Positions 17,132 to 26,386 of a DNA stretch of 64,000 nucleotides are shown here, piece by piece. Source of the DNA: Aestuariivivens insulae. Its GTDB lineage: Bacteria; Bacteroidota; Bacteroidia; Flavobacteriales; Flavobacteriaceae. Location of the stretch: contig NZ_JAKMCS010000003.1 of NCBI RefSeq assembly GCF_022662195.1, positions 62,001 to 126,000 on the forward strand. Direction: 5' to 3'. The translations under genes were made by a program, and so were the position numbers. Each line of letters begins with the position of its first letter. The first letter of the stretch is position 1. The notes beneath the pieces were generated by a model that was not told the DNA's origin, did no database searches, and saw nothing but the letters and a program-made list of their open reading frames with translations.

Positions 17132-19876
17132 TTATATCAAGGTGTCGAAAACCGCATCGATAACACGTTGCTGCCTACTCTTATCCCGAGTACTGGATCC
17201 TGGTGCCGGAACAGAACTAAAGGTTCTAGAGTACACTTTTAAGTTGACTAATTCCATACGCTGAAGCATATAACTCCAAGCCCCCATATTTTTTGGTTCT
17301 TCTTGCGCCCAAGCATATTCTTCAACATTTGGATATTTGTTAATAACCTCCTGAATTTTATCTAAATGTAATGGGAACAATTGTTCTATTCTCACTAAAG
17401 CAACATCTTCTCTATTCAGTTTTTCCCTTTCGGCCAATAAATCGTAATAGAACTTACCTGTACAGAACACTAGTTTTTTAACTTGTTTTGGTGCTATTGT
17501 ATCGTCTATAACTTCTTCAAAATTACCTGTGGCCAATTCGTTTAAAGAGGATACCGCTTTAGGGTGACGCAATAAGCTTTTAGGTGTGAAAACCACCAGT
17601 GGCTTTCTAAAATCGCGCTTCATTTGTCTACGCAATAAATGAAAGAAATTTGCTGGCGTCGTACAATCTGCAACTATCATATTATCATTACCGCATAATT
17701 GTAAGTAGCGTTCAATTCTTGCCGATGAATGCTCGGAACCCTGCCCCTCATAACCATGTGGCAACAATACCACAATACCATTTTGCGATTTCCACTTATC
17801 TTCTGCTGCCGATAGATATTGGTCGAAAATAATTTGGGCACCATTACTAAAATCCCCAAACTGTGCTTCCCAAATGGTTAAAGTGTTAGGGTTAGCCATG
17901 GCATAACCATAATCGAAACCAAGTACACCATATTCGGATAACAATGAATTATAAATGTCCATCGTCCCTTTATTATCTGGGTTAGTGTTTAAGAGATTGA
18001 TGCGTTCTTCGGTTTTTTCATCACGTAAAATAGCATGACGGTGACTAAAGGTACCGCGTTCTACATCTTGTCCTGATATACGTACGTTATAACCTTCCTC
18101 CATTAAACTACCATAAGCCAAGGTCTCTGCCATTCCCCAATCTAAGGTATCGGTTTCAAAAACCATTTTAGAGCGACCATCTAAAATACGCTCTGCCTTT
18201 CTTAAGAAAGTGGCTCCTTCTGGAACTGTAGATACTATTTTAGAAATATGTTCTAACTTTTCTTTTGGATAAGTCGTCTCAACAGATTCTAACATAGCGT
18301 CTAAACCTTTTCGTTTAAAACCTTCCCAGCGCTCTTGCATAAACTCCCTAACTTTAGAAGATTCTGCGTGGCGTGATTTTTCATATTCACGCTCAAGAGT
18401 ATCTTTAAACTCTGCAACGATACCATCTAAATAGGCCTTATCTATTGTGCCTTCAGCAATAAGCTTATCGGAATAAATTTTAAACGGATTAGGATGCTTT
18501 GCAATGTATTTATAAAGTTTGGGCTGTGTGAAACGAGGCTCATCACCTTCGTTATGCCCATATTTTCTGTATCCCAATAAATCTATATAGACGTCTTTTT
18601 GGTAACGCATTCTATACTCCAATGCCAATTCTACGGCATGTACCACAGCTTCGGCATCATCGGCATTAACATGTAACACTGGTGACAATGTCACTTTTGC
18701 TACATCGGTACAATAGGTACTGGAACGAGCATCTAAGTAATTAGTGGTGAACCCAATTTGGTTATTGACCACAATATGAATAGTCCCCCCTGTTTTATAG
18801 CCATTTAGCATACTCATTTGAGCAACTTCATAGGCTACACCTTGACCGGCAATGGCCGAATCGCCATGTACTATAATAGGTACTATTTTAGAATTATCGC
18901 CGTTATAATCGGAGTCAATTTTTGCACGGGCAATACCCTCTGCTACAGGAGCCACGGTCTCTAAATGCGAAGGGTTAGGTACTAAATTCATCTTGATATT
19001 CTTCCCGTTTTGGTAGGTTTTATCAAGTGTAAATCCTAAGTGGTACTTAACATCGCCATCTATATTTTCATCTTCAAAGTCTTTGCCGTCAAACTCACTA
19101 AATAGCTCTTTTATTGGCTTTCTAAAAATATTCACAAGTGTACTTAAACGTCCACGATGTGCCATTCCCAATACGCACTCCTTTACACCATATTTTTCAA
19201 CAGAGTAAAATAGCACATTACTAATGGCTGGAATTAAGGACTCCCCTCCTTCTAACGAAAAACGCTTTTGCCCAACGTATTTGGTTTGCAAAAAGTTTTC
19301 AAAAGTAACCGCTTGGTTTAATTTGGAAAGGATATATTTTTTGGTTTCTACTGAAAAATTAGGGTGATTGTCGTTTTTATTTAATCGGTCTTGCCACCAT
19401 TTGATAACTTCAGGATTACGCAAATACATATACTCTACACCAATAGAGCTACAGTAAATACGCTCTAAGTGCATGATAATATCACGCAATGTAGCTGCCC
19501 CAATACCTAAAATTTCACCCGCATTAAAAACAGTATCTAAATCGTTTTCGGACAGGTCGAAATTTTCTAAATCCAATGTTGGCGAATAGCTTCTTCGGTC
19601 CCTTACCGGATTTGTTCTGGTAAACAAATGTCCACGCATTCTATAGTCGTCTATAAGTCTAACAACTTGAAACTCTTTGTGGACTTGATCTGGGATCTGT
19701 GCCGAAACATCTTCTATGCTTTCGCCATTTAACCCATAATGCTCACTACCAAAATCGTAACCTTGAAAAAAGGCTCTCCAACTAGGTTCTACACTATCTG
19801 GGTTTTGTAAGTATTGATCGTATAAATCAGCAAAAAAAGCTGAATGCGCTGCATTTAAAAATGAAAATTTATCCAT
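17132..19876 (-). CDS. sucA: 2-oxoglutarate dehydrogenase E1 component
   Basis: This 914-residue thiamine-diphosphate enzyme decarboxylates 2-oxoglutarate and passes the succinyl group to the E2 lipoyl arm. The N-terminus has the E1o signature (FLNAAHSAFFADLYDQYL, about 5-22). The ThDP region contains HGDSAIAGQGVAYE (about 339-352) and HIVVNNQIGFTTN (about 368-380). The C-terminus has the PLHLDKIQE and YAWAQEEPKNMGAW segments. The length is normal and sucB follows. Its promoter overlaps an inverted repeat shared with the divergent gene. Confidence 0.97.
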   Translation of the reverse strand: MDKFSFLNAAHSAFFADLYDQYLQNPDSVEPSWRAFFQGYDFGSEHYGLNGESIEDVSAQIPDQVHKEFQVVRLIDDYRMRGHLFTRTNPVRDRRSYSPTLDLENFDLSENDLDTVFNAGEILGIGAATLRDIIMHLERIYCSSIGVEYMYLRNPEVIKWWQDRLNKNDNHPNFSVETKKYILSKLNQAVTFENFLQTKYVGQKRFSLEGGESLIPAISNVLFYSVEKYGVKECVLGMAHRGRLSTLVNIFRKPIKELFSEFDGKDFEDENIDGDVKYHLGFTLDKTYQNGKNIKMNLVPNPSHLETVAPVAEGIARAKIDSDYNGDNSKIVPIIVHGDSAIAGQGVAYEVAQMSMLNGYKTGGTIHIVVNNQIGFTTNYLDARSSTYCTDVAKVTLSPVLHVNADDAEAVVHAVELALEYRMRYQKDVYIDLLGYRKYGHNEGDEPRFTQPKLYKYIAKHPNPFKIYSDKLIAEGTIDKAYLDGIVAEFKDTLEREYEKSRHAESSKVREFMQERWEGFKRKGLDAMLESVETTYPKEKLEHISKIVSTVPEGATFLRKAERILDGRSKMVFETDTLDWGMAETLAYGSLMEEGYNVRISGQDVERGTFSHRHAILRDEKTEERINLLNTNPDNKGTMDIYNSLLSEYGVLGFDYGYAMANPNTLTIWEAQFGDFSNGAQIIFDQYLSAAEDKWKSQNGIVVLLPHGYEGQGSEHSSARIERYLQLCGNDNMIVADCTTPANFFHLLRRQMKRDFRKPLVVFTPKSLLRHPKAVSSLNELATGNFEEVIDDTIAPKQVKKLVFCTGKFYYDLLAEREKLNREDVALVRIEQLFPLHLDKIQEVINKYPNVEEYAWAQEEPKNMGAWSYMLQRMELVNLKVYSRTFSSVPAPGSSTRDKSRQQRVIDAVFDTLI

Positions 19877-19916
19877 TATAATTTTTAATGGCCCTAGGCC
19901 TGGTCAAAATATTTCC

Positions 19917-19954
19917 CAAAAATACAACTTTTAGTAAAATTAGAAGTTGTATTT
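19917..19954 (-). promoter_or_regulatory. sucA -7 element within an inverted repeat
   Basis: On the - strand TATTTTTG (19924-19917) is a -7 box 41 nt upstream of the sucA start. It overlaps the left arm of a perfect inverted repeat, AAATACAACTT (19920-19930) and AAGTTGTATTT (19944-19954), in the divergent region. An operator is possible. Confidence 0.45.
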
Positions 19955-20001
19955 ATTATATTTATAAGCCCATTTATCATTTTGAAAAAAGCGCCTTTTT
20001 T

Positions 20002-20556
20002 ATGTTAGGTAATATGCAATTTTTAAGATTCTTTTTAACAAATAATCAAAAAACCAAGGTTTGTTTAATCACCTTTGTCTTAGGTTTTTTTGGGTATTTA
20101 AGCTCACAGGAAAGCCAAAAGGATTTCTGGAACCATGTTAGGTTTGGTGGTGGTTTGGGACTAAACTTTGGAGACGGCTATTTTAGCAGCACAATAGCCC
20201 CAAGTGCTATTTATGAATTTAATGATGCTTTTGCTCTAGGCCTTGGGTTGAATGCCTCTTTTGTTAATTTAAAAAGAGAATACAAATCCACCATCTTGGG
20301 TGGTAGCCTAATTGGACTCTTTAACATTGTAAATGAAGTCCAGCTATCTGCCGAATTTGAAAATTTAAATGTTAATACGCGTTATAATGTTAATCTAAAC
20401 CTTCCGCGTGACAATTATTGGGTTCCCGCACTTTATCTTGGTGCAGGCTATAGAAGTGGCAATGTTACTCTTGGTATTCGATACGATGTGCTTTATGACA
20501 AGAACAAAAGTATCTATATTGATCCTTGGGCTCCTTTTGTTAGATTCTATTTCTAA
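20002..20556 (+). CDS. Small outer-membrane beta-barrel protein
   Basis: This is about 184 residues from ATG 20002 (ATG 20014 is an alternative). The upstream ATG at 19888 would place 38 extra residues before the signal peptide (KVCLITFVLGFFGYLSSQ), so it is less likely. The mature part is glycine- and aromatic-rich with alternating strands (FGGGLGLNFGDGYFSS, YLGAGYRSGNVTLGIRYDVL) and ends in FVRFYF, typical of a barrel C-terminus. In flavobacteria this sucA neighbour is sometimes labelled alpha-ketoglutarate decarboxylase; nothing in the sequence supports that activity. Confidence 0.7.
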   Translation: MLGNMQFLRFFLTNNQKTKVCLITFVLGFFGYLSSQESQKDFWNHVRFGGGLGLNFGDGYFSSTIAPSAIYEFNDAFALGLGLNASFVNLKREYKSTILGGSLIGLFNIVNEVQLSAEFENLNVNTRYNVNLNLPRDNYWVPALYLGAGYRSGNVTLGIRYDVLYDKNKSIYIDPWAPFVRFYF

Positions 20557-20665
20557 ATGAACACTGAAAAACAAACCCTTCTCCCATTTAAGTCTTGCTT
20601 TTATTTTTTTTGATTGTACTTCCCTAAACTTAAAGTCTTTATTAAAAAAGACTCTTTTGTCCTAA

Positions 20666-20711
20666 ATATGATATTTATCATATTTATTATCTGAGTTTGT
20701 CCCTAATTTTG
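20666..20711 (+). promoter_or_regulatory. FNR/DNR-like site and -7 box of the nos operon
   Basis: A perfect 18-bp palindrome, ATATGATA-TT-TATCATAT (20666-20683), contains TGAT-N4-ATCA, the half-site geometry of Crp/FNR-family anaerobic or NO regulators. The -7 box TAATTTTG is at 20704-20711. The palindrome centre is 29.5 nt before the first base of the -7 box, roughly -42 from the expected start, the class II activator position. No -33 TTG is present. A half-site AAGACAAAT follows at 20714-20722. Confidence 0.65.
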
Positions 20712-20732
20712 TGAAGACAAATAATATAAAAC

Positions 20733-21233
20733 ATGAAAACAACGCTAAAATTAACTGCCGTTTTAGCTGCTGCACTATTGCTTAGCTGTGGCGGTAAGGA
20801 AGAAAAAAAGAAAGAAGGTTTTTCTTATGAAAAAAAAGCAACTACAGAACAAACCGTAAAGAAAGAAGAAACTGTTCCTGCTTCAAAAAGAATAGACCTC
20901 AACAACAAGGGCATTGGCCCTATTACATCGATAGAATTAGAGGCTGAAATAGACCAAACTATGGCTGCCCATGGTGCCGACATTTATAAAAAAATGTGTA
21001 CAGCCTGCCACAGACCGGATAAAAAATTTATAGGCCCAGCTCCCACTGGTATTTTAGAGCGTCGTTCTCCAGAATGGATTATGAACATCATTTTAAACCC
21101 GGAGGAAATGGTTCAAAAAGACCCCCTAGCTAAAGCATTGCTTATTGAGTTCAATGGTTCTCCCATGGCGAACCAAAACTTAACTCAAGAAGAAGCAAGA
21201 GCTGTCTTAGAATACTTTAGAACACTAAAATAA
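20733..21233 (+). CDS. c-type cytochrome lipoprotein of the nos operon
   Basis: This 166-residue protein has a lipoprotein signal (LLLSC, Cys at 19), a Lys/Glu-rich linker (20-50) and one cytochrome c domain with haem motif CTACH (about 90-94) and a candidate axial Met in GSPMANQ. It is the first gene of the nos operon and probably brings electrons to NosZ in the periplasm. A 9-bp gap separates it from the fasciclin gene. Confidence 0.88.
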   Translation: MKTTLKLTAVLAAALLLSCGGKEEKKKEGFSYEKKATTEQTVKKEETVPASKRIDLNNKGIGPITSIELEAEIDQTMAAHGADIYKKMCTACHRPDKKFIGPAPTGILERRSPEWIMNIILNPEEMVQKDPLAKALLIEFNGSPMANQNLTQEEARAVLEYFRTLK

Positions 21234-21242
21234 CAACAACCA

Positions 21243-21818
21243 ATGGAAACAATTAAAAAGTTATTTTTTGTTTTCGCTCTCTTAGCATTAGTTTGCTCAT
21301 GCAAAAACAATAACGAAAATGCCCCAAAGACCCCTACAGCTTCCCAAGCTGAAAATCAATCTAATGAAAAAACAGGGCAAGCCTTCATTACAGACGATGA
21401 GGCCACTCCCAATTGTTTACAAATTGCCATTAACTCCCTAGATCATAAAACACTGGTAGCAGCCGTTCAAGCAGCTCAAGTAGAAAATGCACTGGTTAAT
21501 GTAGGCCCACTTACGGTTTTTGCTCCTACCGATGCCGCTTTTGCAGCATTACCCGAAGGTACAGTAGAAAACCTAGTGAAACCAGAGAACAAGGAAACCT
21601 TAGCCAATATTTTAAAATACCATGTTACTCCCGGTAATTTAAGCACAACCATTTTAACCAAACTTCCAAAATTGGGACAAGCCAACAACCAATATGTGAA
21701 AGTAGAAGTTGTGGATGGCAAACCCGTTATTGGCGGAGCCAATATTATCGCTTCTGTTAAAGCAGGCAATGGTATAGTACATGTAATCGATAAGGTATTA
21801 CTCCCTCCTACAGAATGA
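21243..21818 (+). CDS. Fasciclin-domain lipoprotein of the nos operon
   Basis: This 191-residue protein has a lipoprotein signal (LVCSC, Cys about 20), a low-complexity linker and one FAS1 domain (about 55-190). The domain shows TVFAPTDAAFAALPEGTVE and the terminal NGIVHVIDKVLLPP typical of FAS1. The role in N2O reduction is unproven; its position between the cytochrome and nosZ suggests scaffolding or tethering in the periplasm. It starts 9 bp after the cytochrome and ends 28 bp before nosZ. Confidence 0.88.
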   Translation: METIKKLFFVFALLALVCSCKNNNENAPKTPTASQAENQSNEKTGQAFITDDEATPNCLQIAINSLDHKTLVAAVQAAQVENALVNVGPLTVFAPTDAAFAALPEGTVENLVKPENKETLANILKYHVTPGNLSTTILTKLPKLGQANNQYVKVEVVDGKPVIGGANIIASVKAGNGIVHVIDKVLLPPTE

Positions 21819-21846
21819 TATAATCTTAATTTAAAATTATACTACA

Positions 21847-23811
21847 ATGAAGAATATAATAAAATTAGTAACCGCAACATTAAGTGTTCTTATAGCATTT
21901 ACGAGTTGTAATAATTCCAAGCAATCCAGTTCTGGCGCATTGGCAAGTAATGTAGCTGATAAAGTATATGTAGCTCCAGGAGAGCATGACGAATTTTATG
22001 CCTTCATTTCTGGAGGTTTTAACGGACAATTATCGGTTTACGGCCTCCCTTCTGGTCGTTTATTTAAGGTCATTCCTGTATTCTCCCAAGATGCAGAAAA
22101 AGCTTATGGCTATAGTGAAGAAACCAAACCTATGCTAAATACCTCTTACGGCTTCATACCTTGGGATGATTTACACCATCCAGACATTTCCCAAACCAAT
22201 GGAAAATTAGATGGGCGATATGTGTTTGTAAACGGGAACAACACCCCAAGAATAGCCAAAGTAGACTTAACCACTTTTGAGACTACCGAAATTATAGAAA
22301 TTCCAAACAGTGCCGGAAACCATAGTTCTTCTTATGTTACAGACAATACAGAATATGTTGTTGCTGGAACACGATTTGCTGTGCCAATTCCACAAAAGGA
22401 CATCCCTATAAAAGAATACAAAGGTAACTTTAAAGGTACGCTTTCATTTATAAAAGTGAACCCAGAAGATGGTGGCATGAGCATTAAATTCCAACTTTTA
22501 ATGCCTGGTTTCGATTATGACAAAGCGCATCCCGGACGAGGGAAATCACATGGCTGGTTCTTCTTTACAACTTATAACACCGAAGAAGCAAGCACCCTTC
22601 TAGAGGTTAATGCCTCGCAAAATGACAAAGACTTTATCGCTGCGGTAAACTGGAAGAAAATTGAAGAATACGTAAACAACGGTGGTGGTAAAACCGTACC
22701 AGCAAACTACGCTCATAATGTATATGACGAACATACACAAATGGCTACTTCAACCATGAAAAAAGAAGTTCTAATTGTTGACCCTTCAGAAGTACCTGGT
22801 GCTGTTTACTTTTTACCTACACCAAAATCGCCTCACGGGTGTGATGTAGACCCTACAGGAGAATACATTGTTGGTAGTGGTAAATTATCGGCCAACGTTA
22901 CTGTTCACTCTTATACCAAAATGATTGATGCCATTGAAAACAAAAAGTTTGCAGGAGAAGCCTATGGCATTCCAATATTAAACTTTGAAGATGTTCTAGC
23001 TGGAGCTGTTGAACAACCTGGGCTAGGCCCTCTTCATACAGAGTTCGATAATGAAGGGAACGCTTATACATCGTTCTTTATATCTTCAGAAATTGTAAAA
23101 TGGAAATTAGGCACATGGGAAGTTTTAGATAGACAACCAAGTTATTACTCCATTGGTCACTTAATGATTCCTGGTGGAAATTCACAACAACCGTTTGGTA
23201 AGTATGTTGTAGGCTTGAATAAAATCACAAAAGACCGTTACTTACCAACGGGGCCAGAGGTTACCCAATCGGCTCAGCTTTATGATATTTCAGGCGATAA
23301 AATGGAATTACTGCTAGATTTTCCAACTATAGGTGAACCACACTATGCAGCAGGATGCCCAGCAGATTTGATCAAACCGAATTCTAAAAAGATTTACAAT
23401 TTAGAAGATAACAAGCATCCATATGCTACAAAATCTGAAGCAGATACAAAAGTTGTTCGTGAAGGAAGTGTTGTTCATATATATATGACAACTATTCGTA
23501 GTCACTTCTCCCCAGATAATATTGAAGGGATAAAAGTAGGAGATAAAGTGTATTTCCACGTCACCAATTTAGAACAGGATTACGATGTACCCCATGGCAT
23601 AAGTATGATTGGAGCTAAAACTTCCGAATTATTAATTATGCCGGGACAAACAGAAACCTTCCTATGGGAACCAAAACAAGTAGGTGTTTGGCCATTCTAC
23701 TGTACAGACTTCTGTTCGGCATTACACCAGGAAATGCAAGGCTATGTACGTGTATCTGCTGCTAATGCCAATACACCACTAAAATGGTCGCTTGGAGAAG
23801 ATATTGAATAA
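21847..23811 (+). CDS. nosZ: Nitrous-oxide reductase, clade II
   Basis: This 654-residue enzyme reduces N2O to N2. It carries a Sec/lipoprotein signal (LIAFTSC, Cys21) instead of a Tat twin-arginine signal, which with the WDDLHHPDISQTNGKLDGRY segment (HH 110-111, CuZ ligands) marks clade II (atypical) NosZ. The C-terminal cupredoxin domain holds the CuA site FYCTDFCSALHQEM (C619, C623, H627, M630). It is followed by strong hairpins and then the accessory genes. An outer-leaflet or periplasmic membrane anchor is inferred from the lipobox. Confidence 0.96.
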   Translation: MKNIIKLVTATLSVLIAFTSCNNSKQSSSGALASNVADKVYVAPGEHDEFYAFISGGFNGQLSVYGLPSGRLFKVIPVFSQDAEKAYGYSEETKPMLNTSYGFIPWDDLHHPDISQTNGKLDGRYVFVNGNNTPRIAKVDLTTFETTEIIEIPNSAGNHSSSYVTDNTEYVVAGTRFAVPIPQKDIPIKEYKGNFKGTLSFIKVNPEDGGMSIKFQLLMPGFDYDKAHPGRGKSHGWFFFTTYNTEEASTLLEVNASQNDKDFIAAVNWKKIEEYVNNGGGKTVPANYAHNVYDEHTQMATSTMKKEVLIVDPSEVPGAVYFLPTPKSPHGCDVDPTGEYIVGSGKLSANVTVHSYTKMIDAIENKKFAGEAYGIPILNFEDVLAGAVEQPGLGPLHTEFDNEGNAYTSFFISSEIVKWKLGTWEVLDRQPSYYSIGHLMIPGGNSQQPFGKYVVGLNKITKDRYLPTGPEVTQSAQLYDISGDKMELLLDFPTIGEPHYAAGCPADLIKPNSKKIYNLEDNKHPYATKSEADTKVVREGSVVHIYMTTIRSHFSPDNIEGIKVGDKVYFHVTNLEQDYDVPHGISMIGAKTSELLIMPGQTETFLWEPKQVGVWPFYCTDFCSALHQEMQGYVRVSAANANTPLKWSLGEDIE

Positions 23812-23818
23812 TTAAAAT

Positions 23819-23890
23819 TAGGAAAATTTTGTTTTAGTGTTTATTTTCCTATTCAAGGCGAGGGTTATTTTTCGCCCTCGCCTTACTTTT
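23819..23890 (+). terminator. Double hairpin after nosZ
   Basis: TAGGAAAAT (23819-23827) pairs with ATTTTCCTA (23843-23851). AAGGCGAGGG (23855-23864) then pairs perfectly with CCCTCGCCTT (23875-23884) before a T-rich tail. The hairpins may end most transcripts here or protect the 3' end of nosZ mRNA, which would set nosZ apart from the accessory genes. Confidence 0.75.
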
Positions 23891-23903
23891 AAAAACACTA
23901 CAC

Positions 23904-23921
23904 TTCCTGTATATACAGGAA
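23904..23921. promoter_or_regulatory. Perfect 18-bp palindrome before the nos accessory genes
   Basis: TTCCTGTAT-ATACAGGAA is self-complementary over 18 bp. Its centre is 39.5 nt before a -7-like TATTTTTA (23952-23959). It is a candidate operator for a second transcription unit (four-TM gene, nosL, nosD, nosF, nosY). The regulator is unknown. Confidence 0.5.
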
Positions 23922-23988
23922 TAAAACGCACGATAACCATCAAGGAAAGTGTATTTTTATTATAAGTTACATTATTAAAACGACACCT

Positions 23989-24588
23989 ATGAAAAGGTCT
24001 AATATCATCATGCTTATTGCTGCCTTACTTCCATTAGGACTATTTCTTTTTCCGCTTTGGAAAATCACACTGGAAGCTCCCCAATATCCAACACCATTGG
24101 GCATGTACATTCATATTAATGATTTTTCCGATGCCAACCCGCATGACATCAAAAACATTAACTTGATGAACCATTATGTAGGCATGAAATATATACCAGA
24201 TGCCATTCCTGAATTTAAAATTTTTCCTTTAGGGATCATCATCACAACGGTTATTGGACTCCTTATCGCTTTTAAGGGCAATTACAAATGGTTCTTGTTC
24301 TGGTTTATTTTAATGATTGTATTAAGTTGTGCTGGACTGTACGACTTTTATCTATGGGAACACGATTATGGCCATAATCTAGACCCTAAGGCCATCATGA
24401 AATTTACTAACCCAGATGGCAGTGTTATGGGATTTCAACCGCCTTTATTTGGCACTAAAGACATATTGAATTTTAAAGCGCATTCTTACCCTCGTCTGGG
24501 AGCATGCTTTTTGGGGCTTGGTATTGCTGCATCTTTAATAGCCTTTTTTATGGACAAAAAAAACAATAAAAAAACTGTACCTATATAA
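23989..24588 (+). CDS. Four-TM membrane protein of the nos cluster
   Basis: This 199-residue protein has TM helices at about 5-25, 78-96, 101-121 and 168-188, with a periplasmic loop (27-75) bearing NLMNHYVGMKYIPDAIPE and a second loop with WEHDYGHNLDP. His/Met residues in both loops could bind copper or haem. I do not match it to a named Nos protein. Its position directly before nosL indicates a role in NosZ maturation or electron supply, an inference from context. Confidence 0.75.
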   Translation: MKRSNIIMLIAALLPLGLFLFPLWKITLEAPQYPTPLGMYIHINDFSDANPHDIKNINLMNHYVGMKYIPDAIPEFKIFPLGIIITTVIGLLIAFKGNYKWFLFWFILMIVLSCAGLYDFYLWEHDYGHNLDPKAIMKFTNPDGSVMGFQPPLFGTKDILNFKAHSYPRLGACFLGLGIAASLIAFFMDKKNNKKTVPI

Positions 24589-24607
24589 GAAAGAAAAACA
24601 CTAAAAC

Positions 24608-25045
24608 ATGAAAACACTAAAACACTATACAATACTTACGGTTCTATTCCTGTTTATAGGCTGTAACATAGCTCCCAAAGCTATAGATTATGGCAATGAT
24701 GTCTGCCATTTCTGTAAAATGACCATTGTAGACAAACTCCATGCCGCCGAAATTGTCACCCAAAAAGGTAAAATCTATAAATTTGATGCTTCGGAATGTA
24801 TGATCAATTATTTAAAGGAATTTGATACTTCAGAAATTAAATTTTACCTATCCAATAACTACACAGAACCTGAAGAGTTAATAGATGCCACTAAGGCTAC
24901 ATTTTTAATAAGCGAAAATATCCCCAGTCCCATGGGCGCCTATCTATCTGCCTTTAAAACTAAAGCCAATGCCGAAAAAGTCCTTCAAGACAAAGGTGGC
25001 ACACTTTATAATTGGTACGAACTTATTGACCATTTAAATAAATAA
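24608..25045 (+). CDS. nosL: NosL copper chaperone
   Basis: This 145-residue lipoprotein (FLFIGC, Cys19) delivers Cu(I) for NosZ centre assembly. It shows the NosL signature DVCHFCKMTI (CxxCxM, about 37-46), followed by KFDASECMINYL. It lies 19 bp after the four-TM gene and about 96 bp before nosD. Confidence 0.93.
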   Translation: MKTLKHYTILTVLFLFIGCNIAPKAIDYGNDVCHFCKMTIVDKLHAAEIVTQKGKIYKFDASECMINYLKEFDTSEIKFYLSNNYTEPEELIDATKATFLISENIPSPMGAYLSAFKTKANAEKVLQDKGGTLYNWYELIDHLNK

Positions 25046-25141
25046 GACCCTATTAATTTCTTTTATTCATTTAAATATAAAAAGTATTTATTTACTTTAT
25101 AAGGCTTTTTACGCCTTATACAATCAACAATTAACATATTA

Positions 25142-26386
25142 ATGAAACCTTCTTTAAAACATATCATTGGGTTTTTGCTCACTATTTTAAGCTATAGTGG
25201 TTTTTCACAGCCCCTTGAAGTTTGTGATACCTGCGAGATAACTTCATTAAAAAGTGCTATTTCGGCCGCCAAAGATTTTGATACCATTGTTGTAAAAAAA
25301 GGAACTTATATAGAACATAATATTTTAGTTGATAAACCTGTGACCATTATAGGCGAAAATTACCCTGTTATAGATGGCGAATCCAAAGGTGAAATTATTA
25401 CCATTGTTTCAGATAGCGTAACTGTAGACGGACTCTACATTATTAATGTGGGCAACAGTTACACATCAGATTATGCAGCTATTAGGGTAAAGCGTAGCAA
25501 GCATTTTACCATTAAAAATCTAGTGCTTGAAAAACTGTTCTTCGGAATTTATTTAGAAAAATCTAACTATGGAAAAATATATCATAACAAAATTATTGGG
25601 GATGCAGTCCAAGAGTACAATTCTGGTAATGGTATTCAATTATGGTACAGCAACCATATAGATATTGAACATAACTATATAACACAAGTTCGTGACGGTA
25701 TTTATTTAGAGTTCTCCAACAATTGCCTCATCAAAAACAACACAAGCACCGAAAATTTACGTTATGGCCTACACTTTATGTTCTCTAATTATGACACATA
25801 CCAAGACAATACTTTTGAGAATAATGGTGCAGGTGTAGCTGTGATGTTTTCCAAAAACATAAAAATGTATAACAATCTCTTTAAAGAAAACTGGGGAACT
25901 GCATCTTATGGCATGTTGCTTAAAGAAATTAACGACGCTGAAATTATTGGTAATACCTTTAAAGAAAACACCATAGGCATTAACATTGAAGGTTCTAATC
26001 GAATCCTGTATAAAAACAATAACTTTAGCAATAATGGTTGGGCCATTAAAGTACGTGGTGCCTGCTACACCAATAAATTTCTAGAAAACAACTTTTTATA
26101 CAACTCCTTTGACGTTTCTTACAACAGCAAGGTAAACGACAATATATTCGACAAAAACTATTGGAGCAACTATACGGGCTACGATCTAAATAAAGACGGT
26201 ATTGGCGACGTACCCTACCGCCCGGTAAAACTGTTTTCGTATATTGTAAATCGCACTCCCGAAACCATCATTTTGCTTCGCAGCCTGTTTATTGATATTC
26301 TTGATTTTTCAGAGAAAGTATCTCCAGTTTTCACGCCAGACAATCTACAGGACCAAAACCCTTTAACAAAAAAAATACAATGGTAA
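25142..26386 (+). CDS. nosD: NosD periplasmic maturation protein
   Basis: This 414-residue protein has a signal peptide (cleavage near GFSQP) and a right-handed parallel beta-helix of CASH/NosD repeats, seen as recurring N-x-x-x-N/G ladders such as GIYLEKSNYGKIYHNKI and GIYLEFSNNCLIKNNT. The conserved NYWSNYTGYDLNKDGIGDVPY segment is at about 340-360. NosD works with the NosFY ABC transporter in copper-sulfide cluster assembly of NosZ. Its end overlaps nosF by 7 bp. Confidence 0.94.
   Translation: MKPSLKHIIGFLLTILSYSGFSQPLEVCDTCEITSLKSAISAAKDFDTIVVKKGTYIEHNILVDKPVTIIGENYPVIDGESKGEIITIVSDSVTVDGLYIINVGNSYTSDYAAIRVKRSKHFTIKNLVLEKLFFGIYLEKSNYGKIYHNKIIGDAVQEYNSGNGIQLWYSNHIDIEHNYITQVRDGIYLEFSNNCLIKNNTSTENLRYGLHFMFSNYDTYQDNTFENNGAGVAVMFSKNIKMYNNLFKENWGTASYGMLLKEINDAEIIGNTFKENTIGINIEGSNRILYKNNNFSNNGWAIKVRGACYTNKFLENNFLYNSFDVSYNSKVNDNIFDKNYWSNYTGYDLNKDGIGDVPYRPVKLFSYIVNRTPETIILLRSLFIDILDFSEKVSPVFTPDNLQDQNPLTKKIQW

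Noticed and set aside
20634-20653. AGTCTTT/AAAGACT hairpin as the terminator of the barrel gene
   Set aside because: The stem is only 7 bp and is followed by CTCTTTTG and not a T-run; too weak to call.
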